A DNA stretch of 64,000 nt from Gammaproteobacteria bacterium (GTDB taxonomy: Bacteria > Pseudomonadota > Gammaproteobacteria > Steroidobacterales > Steroidobacteraceae), in contig JANYFY010000032.1 in assembly GCA_025359565.1 (NCBI GenBank), forward strand, positions 47,319 through 111,318. Reading direction: 5' to 3'. Both the position numbers and the translations under genes were made by a program. Under the pieces are notes generated by a model that ran no database searches, was not told where the DNA came from, and saw nothing but the letters and a program-made list of their open reading frames with translations. The first letter of the stretch is position 1, and each line of letters starts with the position of its first letter. Shown piece after piece: positions 1 to 9,131 of the stretch.

Positions 1-234
1 TACTTTACTAAATTGGCTCCCAGGCGTTTCGTGGGTCAATTGATGGGCATGTGGTTCTTAGCGATATCGATGGGTAACTTGATCGCGGGGTTGATCGCCG
101 GAGAATTTGACGCCGAACATGTCGCGGCAATGCCGGGACAATACCTGCGCATTGTGTATTTCTCCGTAGGCTTAGGCACTATATTGCTTATCTTAAGTCG
201 TCCGGTAAAAAAATTGATGGGCCGAATCGAGTGA
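1..234 (+). CDS. POT/PTR family peptide permease, C-terminal end (5' end outside window)
   Basis: The reading frame is open from the first base and ends at 234, giving the last 77 residues of a membrane protein. Two hydrophobic helices are visible, with the pattern FVGQLMGMWFLAISMGNLIAG followed by a second helix and a short basic tail. This resembles the final two helices of proton-dependent di/tripeptide transporters (POT family), where the FxGxxMGxWFL region is characteristic. Family knowledge says such proteins import small peptides across the inner membrane using the proton gradient. The substrate cannot be judged from the fragment. The next gene starts 28 bp downstream on the same strand. 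Confidence 0.7.
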   Translation, partial: YFTKLAPRRFVGQLMGMWFLAISMGNLIAGLIAGEFDAEHVAAMPGQYLRIVYFSVGLGTILLILSRPVKKLMGRIE

Positions 235-262
235 GCCAAGATCCACAAAGGGGCGCGCGAAC

Positions 263-1192
263 GTGCGGCTAGAGGCACGCTCAACCAAGCTCATGCTGTG
301 TCTGGCGGCGGTCTATCTGATTTGGGGGTCGAGCTTTTTATTCACTAAAATTGCAGTCATGCGTTTGCCCGCGACCCTATTCTCGGGGATCCGATTTGTG
401 GCCGCAGGTTCGATACTGGCGCTACTCGCGCGATTTTGGCGCGGCGCAAAGTGGCCCGCGAATTTAAGTGAATGGCGTCATGTTTTAGTCGTGGCATTCT
501 TTATGGTATTTGTTAGCAACGGGTTGAATGCTTGGGCGATACACTATCTACCGAGCAGCGTCGCGGCCTTACTGAATAGTACAGCAGCATTTTGGATCGC
601 AGGTCTTGGCGTGTTCGGGCGGCGTGGCCATCCACTGACGGGCCGAGCCAGCTTGGGGTTAGTAATCGGATTTGCGGGCACGGTGCTGATCCTGATGCCG
701 AAAAGCCAAAGCGAAGGCTATAGTCTGTACGCGCAAATCGGCGCCCTTCTCGGCTGTCTCGGATGGTCCTTGGGCACCCTGTATTACCGTGGCCTTGATA
801 CGAAAATCAGCTCGATGATGTTCACTGGGCTACAAATGTTGTTGGGCGGCATAATGTTGCTGGGCGTGGCGGTTGTTCGCAATGATTTCGCGCATTGGTC
901 ACCCGACGAATCAAGTATGGTGGCCTTGTTTTATTTAACATTCTTTAGTTCTTGTCTAGCTTATACAGCCTATGGATGGCTTACGGTGAACACCACGCCC
1001 TCCATCATTGGCACTTATAGTTATGTGAATCCAGCTATTGCTGCCTTTGTTGGGTGGCAGTTCTTGCACGAGCAACTATCCTCCCTCCAATTCTTGGGGA
1101 TGTTTATAATCATTGTCGGTGTCATCCTTTCGACCTTGCCCGGCAGCAGTTTTGCAGACCCCAAAGCGCTTGAGGAGCCCCGCTCACAATGA
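263..1192 (+). CDS. EamA/DMT-superfamily inner-membrane transporter
   Basis: A 309-residue protein made almost entirely of hydrophobic helices, with ten predicted by eye. It is organised as two repeated halves, as in drug/metabolite (EamA, RhaT-like) exporters. The N-terminus carries the family pattern YLIWGSSFLFTKIAV, and the second half has YVNPAIAAFVGW near residue 255. It begins with GTG at 263; an ATG at 293 is the alternative start. Members usually export amino acids or other small metabolites, and the substrate here is unknown. The last four bases overlap the ATG of the next gene (ATGA), which suggests translational coupling to the lipoprotein. Confidence 0.85.
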   Translation: MRLEARSTKLMLCLAAVYLIWGSSFLFTKIAVMRLPATLFSGIRFVAAGSILALLARFWRGAKWPANLSEWRHVLVVAFFMVFVSNGLNAWAIHYLPSSVAALLNSTAAFWIAGLGVFGRRGHPLTGRASLGLVIGFAGTVLILMPKSQSEGYSLYAQIGALLGCLGWSLGTLYYRGLDTKISSMMFTGLQMLLGGIMLLGVAVVRNDFAHWSPDESSMVALFYLTFFSSCLAYTAYGWLTVNTTPSIIGTYSYVNPAIAAFVGWQFLHEQLSSLQFLGMFIIIVGVILSTLPGSSFADPKALEEPRSQ

Positions 1193-1710
1193 AGGTAGTG
1201 GCCGTCAGCCTGTCGATGGCAGGATTAATATTGATAGGAAGCTGCGCCGAGAAATCTTCTTATTCCGGTGATGGTCGGTTGATTGATAATGGTGTCACCG
1301 CACCGGATCATCGCTACGTCATTGAAGTAGGGAAAGTCGACCTTGCGCGGGTAGGGTCTGCGACCTTTAAAATGGCAGGACTTCCGCGGAACTATTTCGT
1401 GGTCGGGCTACAAATACCCGCGGGTGCTCTTAGCGCCAGTGGGCATCGCGATTCCCCCGCCGATGTGTCCCTCGAAGTTGTACGTGAACAAGGCAGCATG
1501 GTGGCGTTAGTCATCGCGCCTCTTCGTGAGTGGACGTGGTCAAACCCTCGGCACGAGACGGCGGCATTTGTCTATTTACGCGAATCTGCGCGTTCGTATT
1601 TCGATTCGTTCACCGAGCATCGCTATCTGGTCAAAGTGACGGTAAATGTTCCTGATCCCTCAATCCCAGCGGGTACACTGATTGTGCTGAAATCAGCGGG
1701 ATGGAAATAA
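1189..1710 (+). CDS. Putative lipoprotein of unknown function
   Basis: A 173-residue protein whose N-terminus is a type II signal peptide: a short basic start, a hydrophobic stretch, and the lipobox LIGSC placing the lipidated cysteine at residue 19. The mature part is beta-rich by appearance, has no catalytic motif I recognise, and contains one tryptophan-rich strand (REWTWSNP) near residue 110. It overlaps the EamA gene by 4 bp and is followed 77 bp later by tamA, so it may be an outer-membrane-anchored accessory protein. That placement is inference only; I do not recognise the family. Confidence 0.65.
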   Translation: MKVVAVSLSMAGLILIGSCAEKSSYSGDGRLIDNGVTAPDHRYVIEVGKVDLARVGSATFKMAGLPRNYFVVGLQIPAGALSASGHRDSPADVSLEVVREQGSMVALVIAPLREWTWSNPRHETAAFVYLRESARSYFDSFTEHRYLVKVTVNVPDPSIPAGTLIVLKSAGWK

Positions 1711-1786
1711 GGCGGCCGCGGTGTGGGTATGTCCGACCGCTCACAGCAGCGAATTTTTTGCCAACTGCTGTAAAATTCACGATGAA

Positions 1787-3649
1787 ATGCGATCAAAAAT
1801 CTTCAAAATGGGTGTTCTGCTAGCCATTACCTTAATCGGCATACACAGCGCCCGCGCTGCAGATCCACAGCCCTATGGCATGGATTGGGCATCGACAGGC
1901 GATGGCAACATTGACGATACCTTGAAGGCGACCTCCGAGCTTGAGGCGCTACGTGGAACGGCGCCTGTAAGTCCTTTCGGTTTAATTGCGCGAGCACGCG
2001 GCGATGTTGACCGCTTACGAACCGTGCTGGATAGCTTTGGCTACTACGAAGCCCGCGTAACGATTTCAATCGAGGATCGGGGTCTCAACGACGGCGGCTT
2101 AGGCGACGAATTGACGGCATTCCCGAAGGAACGCAAAGCGCGGGTGTCCGTCAAGATTGATCTTAATGATTTATATCGGCTTCGGCGAATCGAGATCGAC
2201 GGTGACGTTCCTCAATCGGCGCAAGGAGTGTTACAACTGACCTCCGGCGCGCCAGCGGTGGCCGCCAACGTCCTGGAGGCCGGCAATCGGCTGCTGAACC
2301 ACCTACAAGAACTCGGATTTGCATTCGCGAAAGTCGATCCGCCAATCGCTTACGAAGATCCCACAGAGCCTATTTTGGACCTCCGCTTTCACGTGGAGAC
2401 TGGCCCTCGCGCAAGCATCAGCGATATTCGCATTGAAGGATTAAAGCGTTTGCATGAAAAGGTGGTGCGGGAGCGGATAGCGCTGCGCAAAGGGCAGACA
2501 TTCAGCCCGAGCGCGATCGAACGGGCCCGGCGGGATTTGCTTAACCTCGGACCGATCGGATCGATCAACGTACAACTCGCTACTCAAGTAGACGAGTTAG
2601 GTAGAGTGCCTGTGACTTTTCAAGTGCGTGAACGTCCGAGGCACGCCGTTACAGTCAATGCCGCGTATTCGAACGATCTGGGCGGCAGCGCAGGCGTCTC
2701 CTGGACCGACCGCAATGTATTGGGCAATGCCGAGCAGTTAGCACTATCGGCGCGAGCCATCAATTTCGCGGGCGGCACCGCGACGACTGGGGTCGGCTAC
2801 GACACCAGCGCTAAATTCACTCGGCCAGACTTCCTGCGCCGCGATCAATCGCTGCAAGTGACGCTGGGTGCCATCAAGCAGACATTGCAAGCCTACAATC
2901 AAACGGCGCGCACGGGCAGCCTGACACTGACCCGCAAGTTGTCCAGCGTGTGGACAGCCAGTGTCAATGTGACGGCGGCGGACGAGCAAATTTTACAAGA
3001 CGGAAAAAACCATAACTACTCTCTGCTCGGGTTTCCCTTGGTTTTGACCTACGATTCTACCCACTTAAGTTCGCCACTCGATGATCCCCTGCACGGCGCA
3101 CGCGCAACCTTCAGCGTGGCGCCGACGCAAGCACGCGGTCGCCCTAATGCCACCTTCATCATCAGCCAAATCAAGGCGGCTACGTACTTCGATATTGGCA
3201 AATTTTTGTCCAGCAATCCCGGCCGCAGCGTTCTGGCGCTGCGGGGTTTTGCTGGGGTTGCTCAGGGTGCGGGTGCATTGAGCTTGCCGCCGGATCAACG
3301 CTTTTATGCGGGTGGCAGCGAGACTATCCGCGGATATCGATACCAGGCCGTGGGTCCGACATTTCCGGACAGTGGTTACCCCACCGGCGGAACCGCAATC
3401 ACCGCGGGGAGCGCGGAGTTTAGACAACGCTATAGCAGGAGCTGGGGCGCCGCGGTTTTCATCGACGGTGGTCAGGCAAGTGCCAGCCTCAAACTGGTTC
3501 CCAATGAGATTCGCGTCGGGGTAGGTGCCGGCATTCGCTATTACACGCCCATCGGACCGATTCGAGTCGATCTTGCGCTACCGACCCGGCACTACAGTAA
3601 ACACACCGATTCCTTCGAGATCTACATAGGATTAGGCCAGGCATTTTGA
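1787..3649 (+). CDS. tamA: TamA, Omp85-family outer-membrane assembly protein
   Basis: A 620-residue protein starting at ATG 1787; the longer open frame to 1721 would put 22 residues in front of a clean signal peptide (hydrophobic core, cleavage after ARA near residue 25). The N-terminal third fits POTRA domains, with phrases such as ISDIRIEGLKRLHE. The C-terminal half is a beta-barrel carrying the Omp85 lid-lock motif in GGSETIRGYRYQAVGP. TamA sits in the outer membrane and, with TamB, helps insert barrels and move phospholipids between membranes. Its stop overlaps the tamB start (TGATG), a usual arrangement for this pair. Confidence 0.93.
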   Translation: MRSKIFKMGVLLAITLIGIHSARAADPQPYGMDWASTGDGNIDDTLKATSELEALRGTAPVSPFGLIARARGDVDRLRTVLDSFGYYEARVTISIEDRGLNDGGLGDELTAFPKERKARVSVKIDLNDLYRLRRIEIDGDVPQSAQGVLQLTSGAPAVAANVLEAGNRLLNHLQELGFAFAKVDPPIAYEDPTEPILDLRFHVETGPRASISDIRIEGLKRLHEKVVRERIALRKGQTFSPSAIERARRDLLNLGPIGSINVQLATQVDELGRVPVTFQVRERPRHAVTVNAAYSNDLGGSAGVSWTDRNVLGNAEQLALSARAINFAGGTATTGVGYDTSAKFTRPDFLRRDQSLQVTLGAIKQTLQAYNQTARTGSLTLTRKLSSVWTASVNVTAADEQILQDGKNHNYSLLGFPLVLTYDSTHLSSPLDDPLHGARATFSVAPTQARGRPNATFIISQIKAATYFDIGKFLSSNPGRSVLALRGFAGVAQGAGALSLPPDQRFYAGGSETIRGYRYQAVGPTFPDSGYPTGGTAITAGSAEFRQRYSRSWGAAVFIDGGQASASLKLVPNEIRVGVGAGIRYYTPIGPIRVDLALPTRHYSKHTDSFEIYIGLGQAF

Positions 3650-6600
3650 TGCAGCATTTATTGAAATGGCCAGTGCGGATTCTCGGTGGACTAATGCTAT
3701 TGATAGTGACGTTCGGGATCGGCTTGTATATCGCCGGTAACACGACGGCGGGCCGCTCCCTGATTGAGCGGTTGACCTACCGGTTGTCGGGCGGCTATGT
3801 GAAATTGACCGGATTAGCAGGTACGTTCCCAGCACATGTGATGCTCGATCGATTAGATCTTGTTGATGCCCACGGCATTTGGTTGACAGCCGAGCATGTG
3901 AACGTGACGTGGGCGCCGTACGCATTGTTAACGAACACTGTGCGAGTGGATGATCTGCACGTGGCTCGAGTGCACGTCGAGCGCACGCCGTATAGTGCGC
4001 ATCCAGAGAGACGTGTGTCGGTACCGCACATCGAGGTGACACACGCCGTTGCCGACCGGGTCGAGTTGGCCGCAGCCTTGGTCGGCAGTCCTGCCGCACT
4101 TACCGTGCGCGCCAGCTTCCACATGCGATCTTTGGAGGATGCTCGCTCGGAATTCATCGCACGCCGTCTCGATGGCGACGGTGAATATGAGCTGCAGGTA
4201 GCCTTTGATTCGGCGCGCATGGATGCTTCACTGAAATTGCATGAGCCGGCGGGAGGACCTCTTGAGCACTTGTTGCAGTTGCCAGGACTAGGCGCAATGA
4301 CCGCCAATGTTCAGCTCGCGGGGCCGCGCAGCGCAGAGCACATTGATATAGTTCTCGAGGTTGGCGATTTGCATGGTCGAGCCCATGGAACGGTTGATTG
4401 GGTCAAGCGTTCGGCAGATGCCGAATATTCACTTGAATCATCAGCCTTGAGCCCGCGCGCGGACTTAAGCTGGAAAAAAATCAGCCTGCAGGGTCACTGG
4501 CGAGGTCCACTGACCACTCCGACGGCTGACGGACAATTAAAGGTCGAAAAATTACGCATGGGTGCCGCTTCTGAGCTTGCGAGTCTCTCCGCTACGCTCG
4601 CAGCAGATCGCGGCGAGCTTAAGATCAGCGCACGAGCCGGTGGACTGAAGATTCCCGGGTCACAACCCAGCATGTTCGAGCAAGATCCGGTGCTCCTAGA
4701 GGCAACCATTCAGATGAACGATCAGACCTTGCCACTGCAACTGACGGTGAGTCATCGATTGTTTTCGTTACGGGCTCGCGCCAAAGCGGCGTCGCCGCAG
4801 AGCGTTAGCATCGACCTGAACATACCGAATTTAGCGCCGTTTGCCGCGATTGCAGACCAGGACGTGCGCGGAGATGCGAGCGTCAATGCGCAAATCAATC
4901 GCGGCGATAGGAAAATTAGCGTTACGATCGACGGGAGCATAGGGCTATCAGGCGGCACGGCGAGTGGGTTGAGCATGCTGGGGAAAAAAGTACAATTGCA
5001 ACTCGCCGGCGCGATCTCGGACGAGAATTTTTCAATCGACCGATTACGCGTCGCGACCCGTGCGTCGACCTTTACGATGAACGGTAGTGTGCTGCGTACT
5101 CGATCTGGATCCGAGGGGTGGATGCGTAGCGTAGAGGCGCGGTGGGATCTGACAATTATTGATCTCGCAATGTTGTCACCCGATTTGGCGGGCAACTTGA
5201 AAATGGCCGGGCGGCTTACGGGGCCGCCTAATGCGCTCGCCGCGGATGCCGATGCGATGTCGACTTTGTCGGTACGCGGTTCTTTACCGGGCAAATTGGT
5301 CGGTGAGCTACGCGCCCGCGGCTTAGCGTCGCAGCCTAGCGGATCACTGCAGGCTCATGGAAACTTGGATGATGCACCGATCAATGTTGATTTGTCGATG
5401 GAGCGCGACGAGCAGCGTGTGATTCGTAGCGTGATTCGGCATGCCGAATGGAAGAGCGCTCATATGGAAGGCGCGTTGGCGACGCCGGGGCCACTGACGC
5501 GGCTCGCCGGGCAGTTGCGTGTGCAGGTCGGCGAACTTGCTGATTTCAACCGCTTGCTGAGCATGAATCTTGCGGGTGCTGCGCAGGGGCATATCGATTT
5601 TGAGCCCGCCGAAAAACGCACGCATGCTCAACTGCAATTCACGGGAACGCACATTAAAGCGGGTCATTTCGCCGGCGATCTGCAACTCAGCGGCGCCGGC
5701 ACTTTGGATGCCTTAGGTTTGACGCTCGGCGTTCAAATGCCGGAGCTGCGTGGCGCCCCCGCGAGCGCCGCCGCGTCGGCAGTATTGAACTTCGATGGGC
5801 ATCAGTTGCGGGTGAATAACGCGACTGCACAATACCGAAATCAAAACATCCAGTTACTTGGGCCTAGCACTCTCGTGTACGCACATGAGGTGTCGGTCGA
5901 TAGGTTAAAGATCGGAGTGGATAAAACCGTTTTTCAGCTCGACGGTCGCGTCTCGCCCACTCTCGATCTGCACGCCGCGTTGCTCCAGGGCGGGGCATCA
6001 CTCGTAAATCTGTTCATTCCCGATCTGTTATCCGAAGGAACTATCGATGTAACGGCAAGCCTACAAGGCCTCGTGACTGCGCCGACGGGCAACGTGCAAA
6101 TCAAGGCTGCGGGGGTTCGATTTGGGAATGACGATGCCAGCGGGTTACCGGCGATCAACATACAAGCACAGGCACATTTGTTGGGCGACAAAATGGATGT
6201 TGATGGGAAGTTCAATGCCGGCCCAGCCTCCTCGGTGGCCGTGATCGGTTCGGCACCGCTGAACGCGGATGGTAACGGGGACTTAAAAATCAGCGGTAAA
6301 CTGGATGTGGGGTTGATCAATCCATTGCTGGAGGCGCGCGGACTACGCGCCGCCGGCTCGCTGGAAGTCGATGCAACCGTAAAGGGTCCAATTTCTGCCC
6401 CACAAATTGGCGGCATGCTCTCGCTCAAGGCCGGTAATATTCGTGACTACGGTCGCGGGATTAATTTGTCGCAAATTAGCGCGCAGATGATAGGTGCCGA
6501 TGGCGCGCTACAAATCAAGAATTTCAAGGCCAATGCGGCCACCGGCACCGTTTCCATGACGGGTAGCATAGGAGTACTGCAGCCGAACATCCCGGTCGAT

Positions 6601-7608
6601 TTGCGAATCATCGCACGCGATGCCCAGCCCATCGCCAGTACTATTGTTACGGCGACCATTGATGCTGATTTGCGCGTGCACGGTACCGCGCGCGCACGGC
6701 TCGACATTGTCGGCACGGTTAACTGCAATCGAACGGTGATCGGTATTCCGAATAGCCTGCCGCCCGAAGTGGTCGTACTCGACGTGAGAAGGCGTGGCCA
6801 GACGGTGGTAGTGGCGCAAGAGAAACAGTTAGTCATCGGATTGGATGTGGCCATCGTCGCGCCGCAGCAGATCTTAGTTCAAGGGCGGGGATTGGATGCT
6901 GAAATGGGCGGCGAAATTCATCTGAGCGGTACCACGGCCGTTCCTGAGGTATCGGGTAATTTTGACTTGCAGCGCGGCGACTTTGCCTTCGCCGGGAAAA
7001 GGCTCGACTTTACCGCGGGGCGCGTGAGTTTCGACGGCGCAGGACTTCGGAAGAAGATCGATGCTACCCTGGATTTTACGGCACAAACCGACATAGCGGA
7101 CATCACGGCTTACCTGCGGATTACAGGGCTTGCCGACGCGCCACGCTTCGAATTTAGCAGCAACCCGTCGCGTTCGCAGGACGAGATTCTGTCGCTCTTG
7201 TTGTTTGGGGAAAATCCGGCGCAGCTGACGGCGCTGCAGGCCGCGCAAATCGGCACGGCGCTCGCGAGTCTAAGCGGAGTTGGCGGTAGTGGCTTAAATC
7301 CGCTGCTCAAGCTGCAAAAGACTCTCGGCCTAGATCGGCTTTCGATCGGTGCGGGCAGTTCAACGACCACACCAGGTGCTGAGAGTGCCGGCGCTAGCAT
7401 CGAGGCCGGCCGCTACATTTCAAAACGGGTCTACGTCGTCGGCAAACAATCCACAACAGGAACGACGCAGGTCCAGGTCGATGTTGATCTGACCAAGCAC
7501 CTCAAACTACAGACTAAACTGGGTAACGGCACCGCTCTTACCCAAGGAACAAGTGCGGAAAATGACCCGGGAAGCAGCATCGGCTTGTCGTATCAGTTCG
7601 AATACTAA
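3649..7608 (+). CDS. tamB: TamB, AsmA-like translocation and assembly module protein (DUF490)
   Basis: A 1319-residue protein beginning with one transmembrane helix (residues 8-27), followed by a very long repetitive beta-strand region typical of bridge-like lipid transfer proteins. The C-terminus has the DUF490/TamB hallmark SRSQDEILSLLLFGE and ends in an amphipathic strand (IGLSYQFEY). ATG 3649 is chosen because it forms TGATG with the tamA stop; an in-frame TTG lies just before it. TamB is anchored in the inner membrane, spans the periplasm and docks on TamA. It ends 11 bp before the convergent msrA gene. Confidence 0.93.
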   Translation: MQHLLKWPVRILGGLMLLIVTFGIGLYIAGNTTAGRSLIERLTYRLSGGYVKLTGLAGTFPAHVMLDRLDLVDAHGIWLTAEHVNVTWAPYALLTNTVRVDDLHVARVHVERTPYSAHPERRVSVPHIEVTHAVADRVELAAALVGSPAALTVRASFHMRSLEDARSEFIARRLDGDGEYELQVAFDSARMDASLKLHEPAGGPLEHLLQLPGLGAMTANVQLAGPRSAEHIDIVLEVGDLHGRAHGTVDWVKRSADAEYSLESSALSPRADLSWKKISLQGHWRGPLTTPTADGQLKVEKLRMGAASELASLSATLAADRGELKISARAGGLKIPGSQPSMFEQDPVLLEATIQMNDQTLPLQLTVSHRLFSLRARAKAASPQSVSIDLNIPNLAPFAAIADQDVRGDASVNAQINRGDRKISVTIDGSIGLSGGTASGLSMLGKKVQLQLAGAISDENFSIDRLRVATRASTFTMNGSVLRTRSGSEGWMRSVEARWDLTIIDLAMLSPDLAGNLKMAGRLTGPPNALAADADAMSTLSVRGSLPGKLVGELRARGLASQPSGSLQAHGNLDDAPINVDLSMERDEQRVIRSVIRHAEWKSAHMEGALATPGPLTRLAGQLRVQVGELADFNRLLSMNLAGAAQGHIDFEPAEKRTHAQLQFTGTHIKAGHFAGDLQLSGAGTLDALGLTLGVQMPELRGAPASAAASAVLNFDGHQLRVNNATAQYRNQNIQLLGPSTLVYAHEVSVDRLKIGVDKTVFQLDGRVSPTLDLHAALLQGGASLVNLFIPDLLSEGTIDVTASLQGLVTAPTGNVQIKAAGVRFGNDDASGLPAINIQAQAHLLGDKMDVDGKFNAGPASSVAVIGSAPLNADGNGDLKISGKLDVGLINPLLEARGLRAAGSLEVDATVKGPISAPQIGGMLSLKAGNIRDYGRGINLSQISAQMIGADGALQIKNFKANAATGTVSMTGSIGVLQPNIPVDLRIIARDAQPIASTIVTATIDADLRVHGTARARLDIVGTVNCNRTVIGIPNSLPPEVVVLDVRRRGQTVVVAQEKQLVIGLDVAIVAPQQILVQGRGLDAEMGGEIHLSGTTAVPEVSGNFDLQRGDFAFAGKRLDFTAGRVSFDGAGLRKKIDATLDFTAQTDIADITAYLRITGLADAPRFEFSSNPSRSQDEILSLLLFGENPAQLTALQAAQIGTALASLSGVGGSGLNPLLKLQKTLGLDRLSIGAGSSTTTPGAESAGASIEAGRYISKRVYVVGKQSTTGTTQVQVDVDLTKHLKLQTKLGNGTALTQGTSAENDPGSSIGLSYQFEY

Positions 7609-7619
7609 GTACGCGAATA

Positions 7620-8333
7620 TTAGTTAAGCGCCATCACGGGTCGCCCGCTGTAGAGTTCTGGAAAAGTTTGCTTGAAATTTTCCACCTTAGGTAGATCGAA
7701 CGTAGCAATGTAAGAAGACCGTGGATTGTGAATCAGATAATCCTGGTGATAATTTTCTGCCTGATAGAAACTCTTCAAACGATCGACTCGCGTAACGATA
7801 GGCCGAGGGAAGGCATGAGACTTGTCCAATTGGGCGATGTACGCATCGGCAATACGCTTCTGACCATCATCGGAGTAGAAAATCGCAGATCGATATTGAG
7901 TGCCGACGTCTGGTCCTTGCCTATTAAGCTGTGTTGGATCATGGACAACGGAAAATGCGATTTGCAAAATTTGTCCGTATGAAATCACGGCAGGGTCGAA
8001 CATGATCTTCACCGATTCCGCATGCCCGGTAGTTCCTGAACTTACCGTCTCGTAGTCAGCCGTGCTGCGATCACCCCCGGCATAGCCTGCAAATACCTTA
8101 ACAACGCCGCGAACGTGTTCGAATACGCCCTGCACTCCCCAAAAACAACCTCCGGCAAGAACTGCTGTTTGGGATGTCCCGGAGATCTTCGGATTGTCGA
8201 GCTGGGGTGGCGCAATAATGACCGCCGACTCCTGCGCCCCCACAAGAGGCGAACGCCATAACGAGAGGCTGATAAAACCAGTCACCATAGCTACCATCAG
8301 CGGCAGCGGTCGCAGTAATTTTTGAAATATCAT
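7620..8333 (-). CDS. msrA: Peptide methionine sulfoxide reductase MsrA, exported
   Basis: A 237-residue protein. The MsrA catalytic motif GCFWG is at residues 62-66, so Cys63 is the nucleophile, followed by the family patterns GYAGG, GHAE and YHQDYL. Unlike cytosolic MsrA, the catalytic domain is preceded by about 55 residues containing a hydrophobic segment (residues 10-25), which predicts export to the periplasm or membrane anchoring. The enzyme reduces the S epimer of methionine sulfoxide. It follows msrB by 11 bp on the same strand, so the two form a short operon repairing oxidised methionine outside the cytoplasm. Confidence 0.93.
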   Translation of the reverse strand: MIFQKLLRPLPLMVAMVTGFISLSLWRSPLVGAQESAVIIAPPQLDNPKISGTSQTAVLAGGCFWGVQGVFEHVRGVVKVFAGYAGGDRSTADYETVSSGTTGHAESVKIMFDPAVISYGQILQIAFSVVHDPTQLNRQGPDVGTQYRSAIFYSDDGQKRIADAYIAQLDKSHAFPRPIVTRVDRLKSFYQAENYHQDYLIHNPRSSYIATFDLPKVENFKQTFPELYSGRPVMALN

Positions 8334-8344
8334 AATTGCTCCTG

Positions 8345-8923
8345 TTACGATTTAGCTCGAGCTACAAAATGCAGCGACACCGAATTCATGCAATAGCGAA
8401 GGCCGGTAGGCCTTGGTCCGTCATCGAAGACATGTCCCAGGTGAGCATCACAAAGAGCGCACGAGATGGCATCGCGCCGCATTCCTAGGCTGCTATCGTC
8501 ACTTTGTGCGACATTTAACCGAGAAATAGGTTTCCAAAAGCTAGGCCAACCGGTGCCGGATTCAAATTTAGTGGCCGAATCATACAATGCCGTATCACAG
8601 CAGACACAGCGGTATAGGCCGTCCGCGTGATTCGCTGCATACTCGCCCGAAAACGCATTCTCGGTTCCCGACTGTCGCGCCACGTGATAGGCCGTCGCAC
8701 TAAGCTGCGCGCGCCACTCAGCCTCGCTCTTCACTATTTTTGAAAGAGGCACCACGCCCTCACTCTTACCGGCGGCGGAGAACTTTTCTATCCGCACAGG
8801 CCCGCCCGCCCATCCTTTATAGCTAAGCGCACTACTCACCGCACCCAAGCCTACGATAAATAATCGGCGACTTAGCGAGTTGCCGCGACTTTGATCACCG
8901 TTAAAATTTTTTGTGAACGACAT
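8345..8923 (-). CDS. msrB: Peptide methionine-R-sulfoxide reductase MsrB with Tat-type signal
   Basis: A 192-residue protein with all MsrB landmarks: zinc-ligand pairs near Cys106/Cys109 and Cys155/Cys158, the GTGWPSFW motif near residue 123, and the catalytic cysteine at 178 in RYCMNSVSLHF. The N-terminus carries a twin-arginine-like motif, SRRLF at residues 18-22, followed by a hydrophobic stretch, so it is probably exported folded through Tat. It reduces the R epimer of methionine sulfoxide and complements the downstream MsrA. This is the first gene of the pair; the 208 bp upstream of it is shared with a divergent DUF1800 gene. Confidence 0.93.
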   Translation of the reverse strand: MSFTKNFNGDQSRGNSLSRRLFIVGLGAVSSALSYKGWAGGPVRIEKFSAAGKSEGVVPLSKIVKSEAEWRAQLSATAYHVARQSGTENAFSGEYAANHADGLYRCVCCDTALYDSATKFESGTGWPSFWKPISRLNVAQSDDSSLGMRRDAISCALCDAHLGHVFDDGPRPTGLRYCMNSVSLHFVARAKS

Positions 8924-9131
8924 GATGGCCTTTACTTGATAGGAAATGATTTAGGTTTACGCTTCATAACTACAAGACCGTCGTCCAGGCCAATATATTA
9001 CAGCCAAACCCCTGATATCAGACCCGCCGCGACAATCGTCGGTGTTTACGTGGCGGACATGCCTGCCAAAATCCAGTCAAAAAGTTAACTGTAGTCGGTT
9101 TTTCGCGACGGCTGTCTGCATTGAGTAACAA

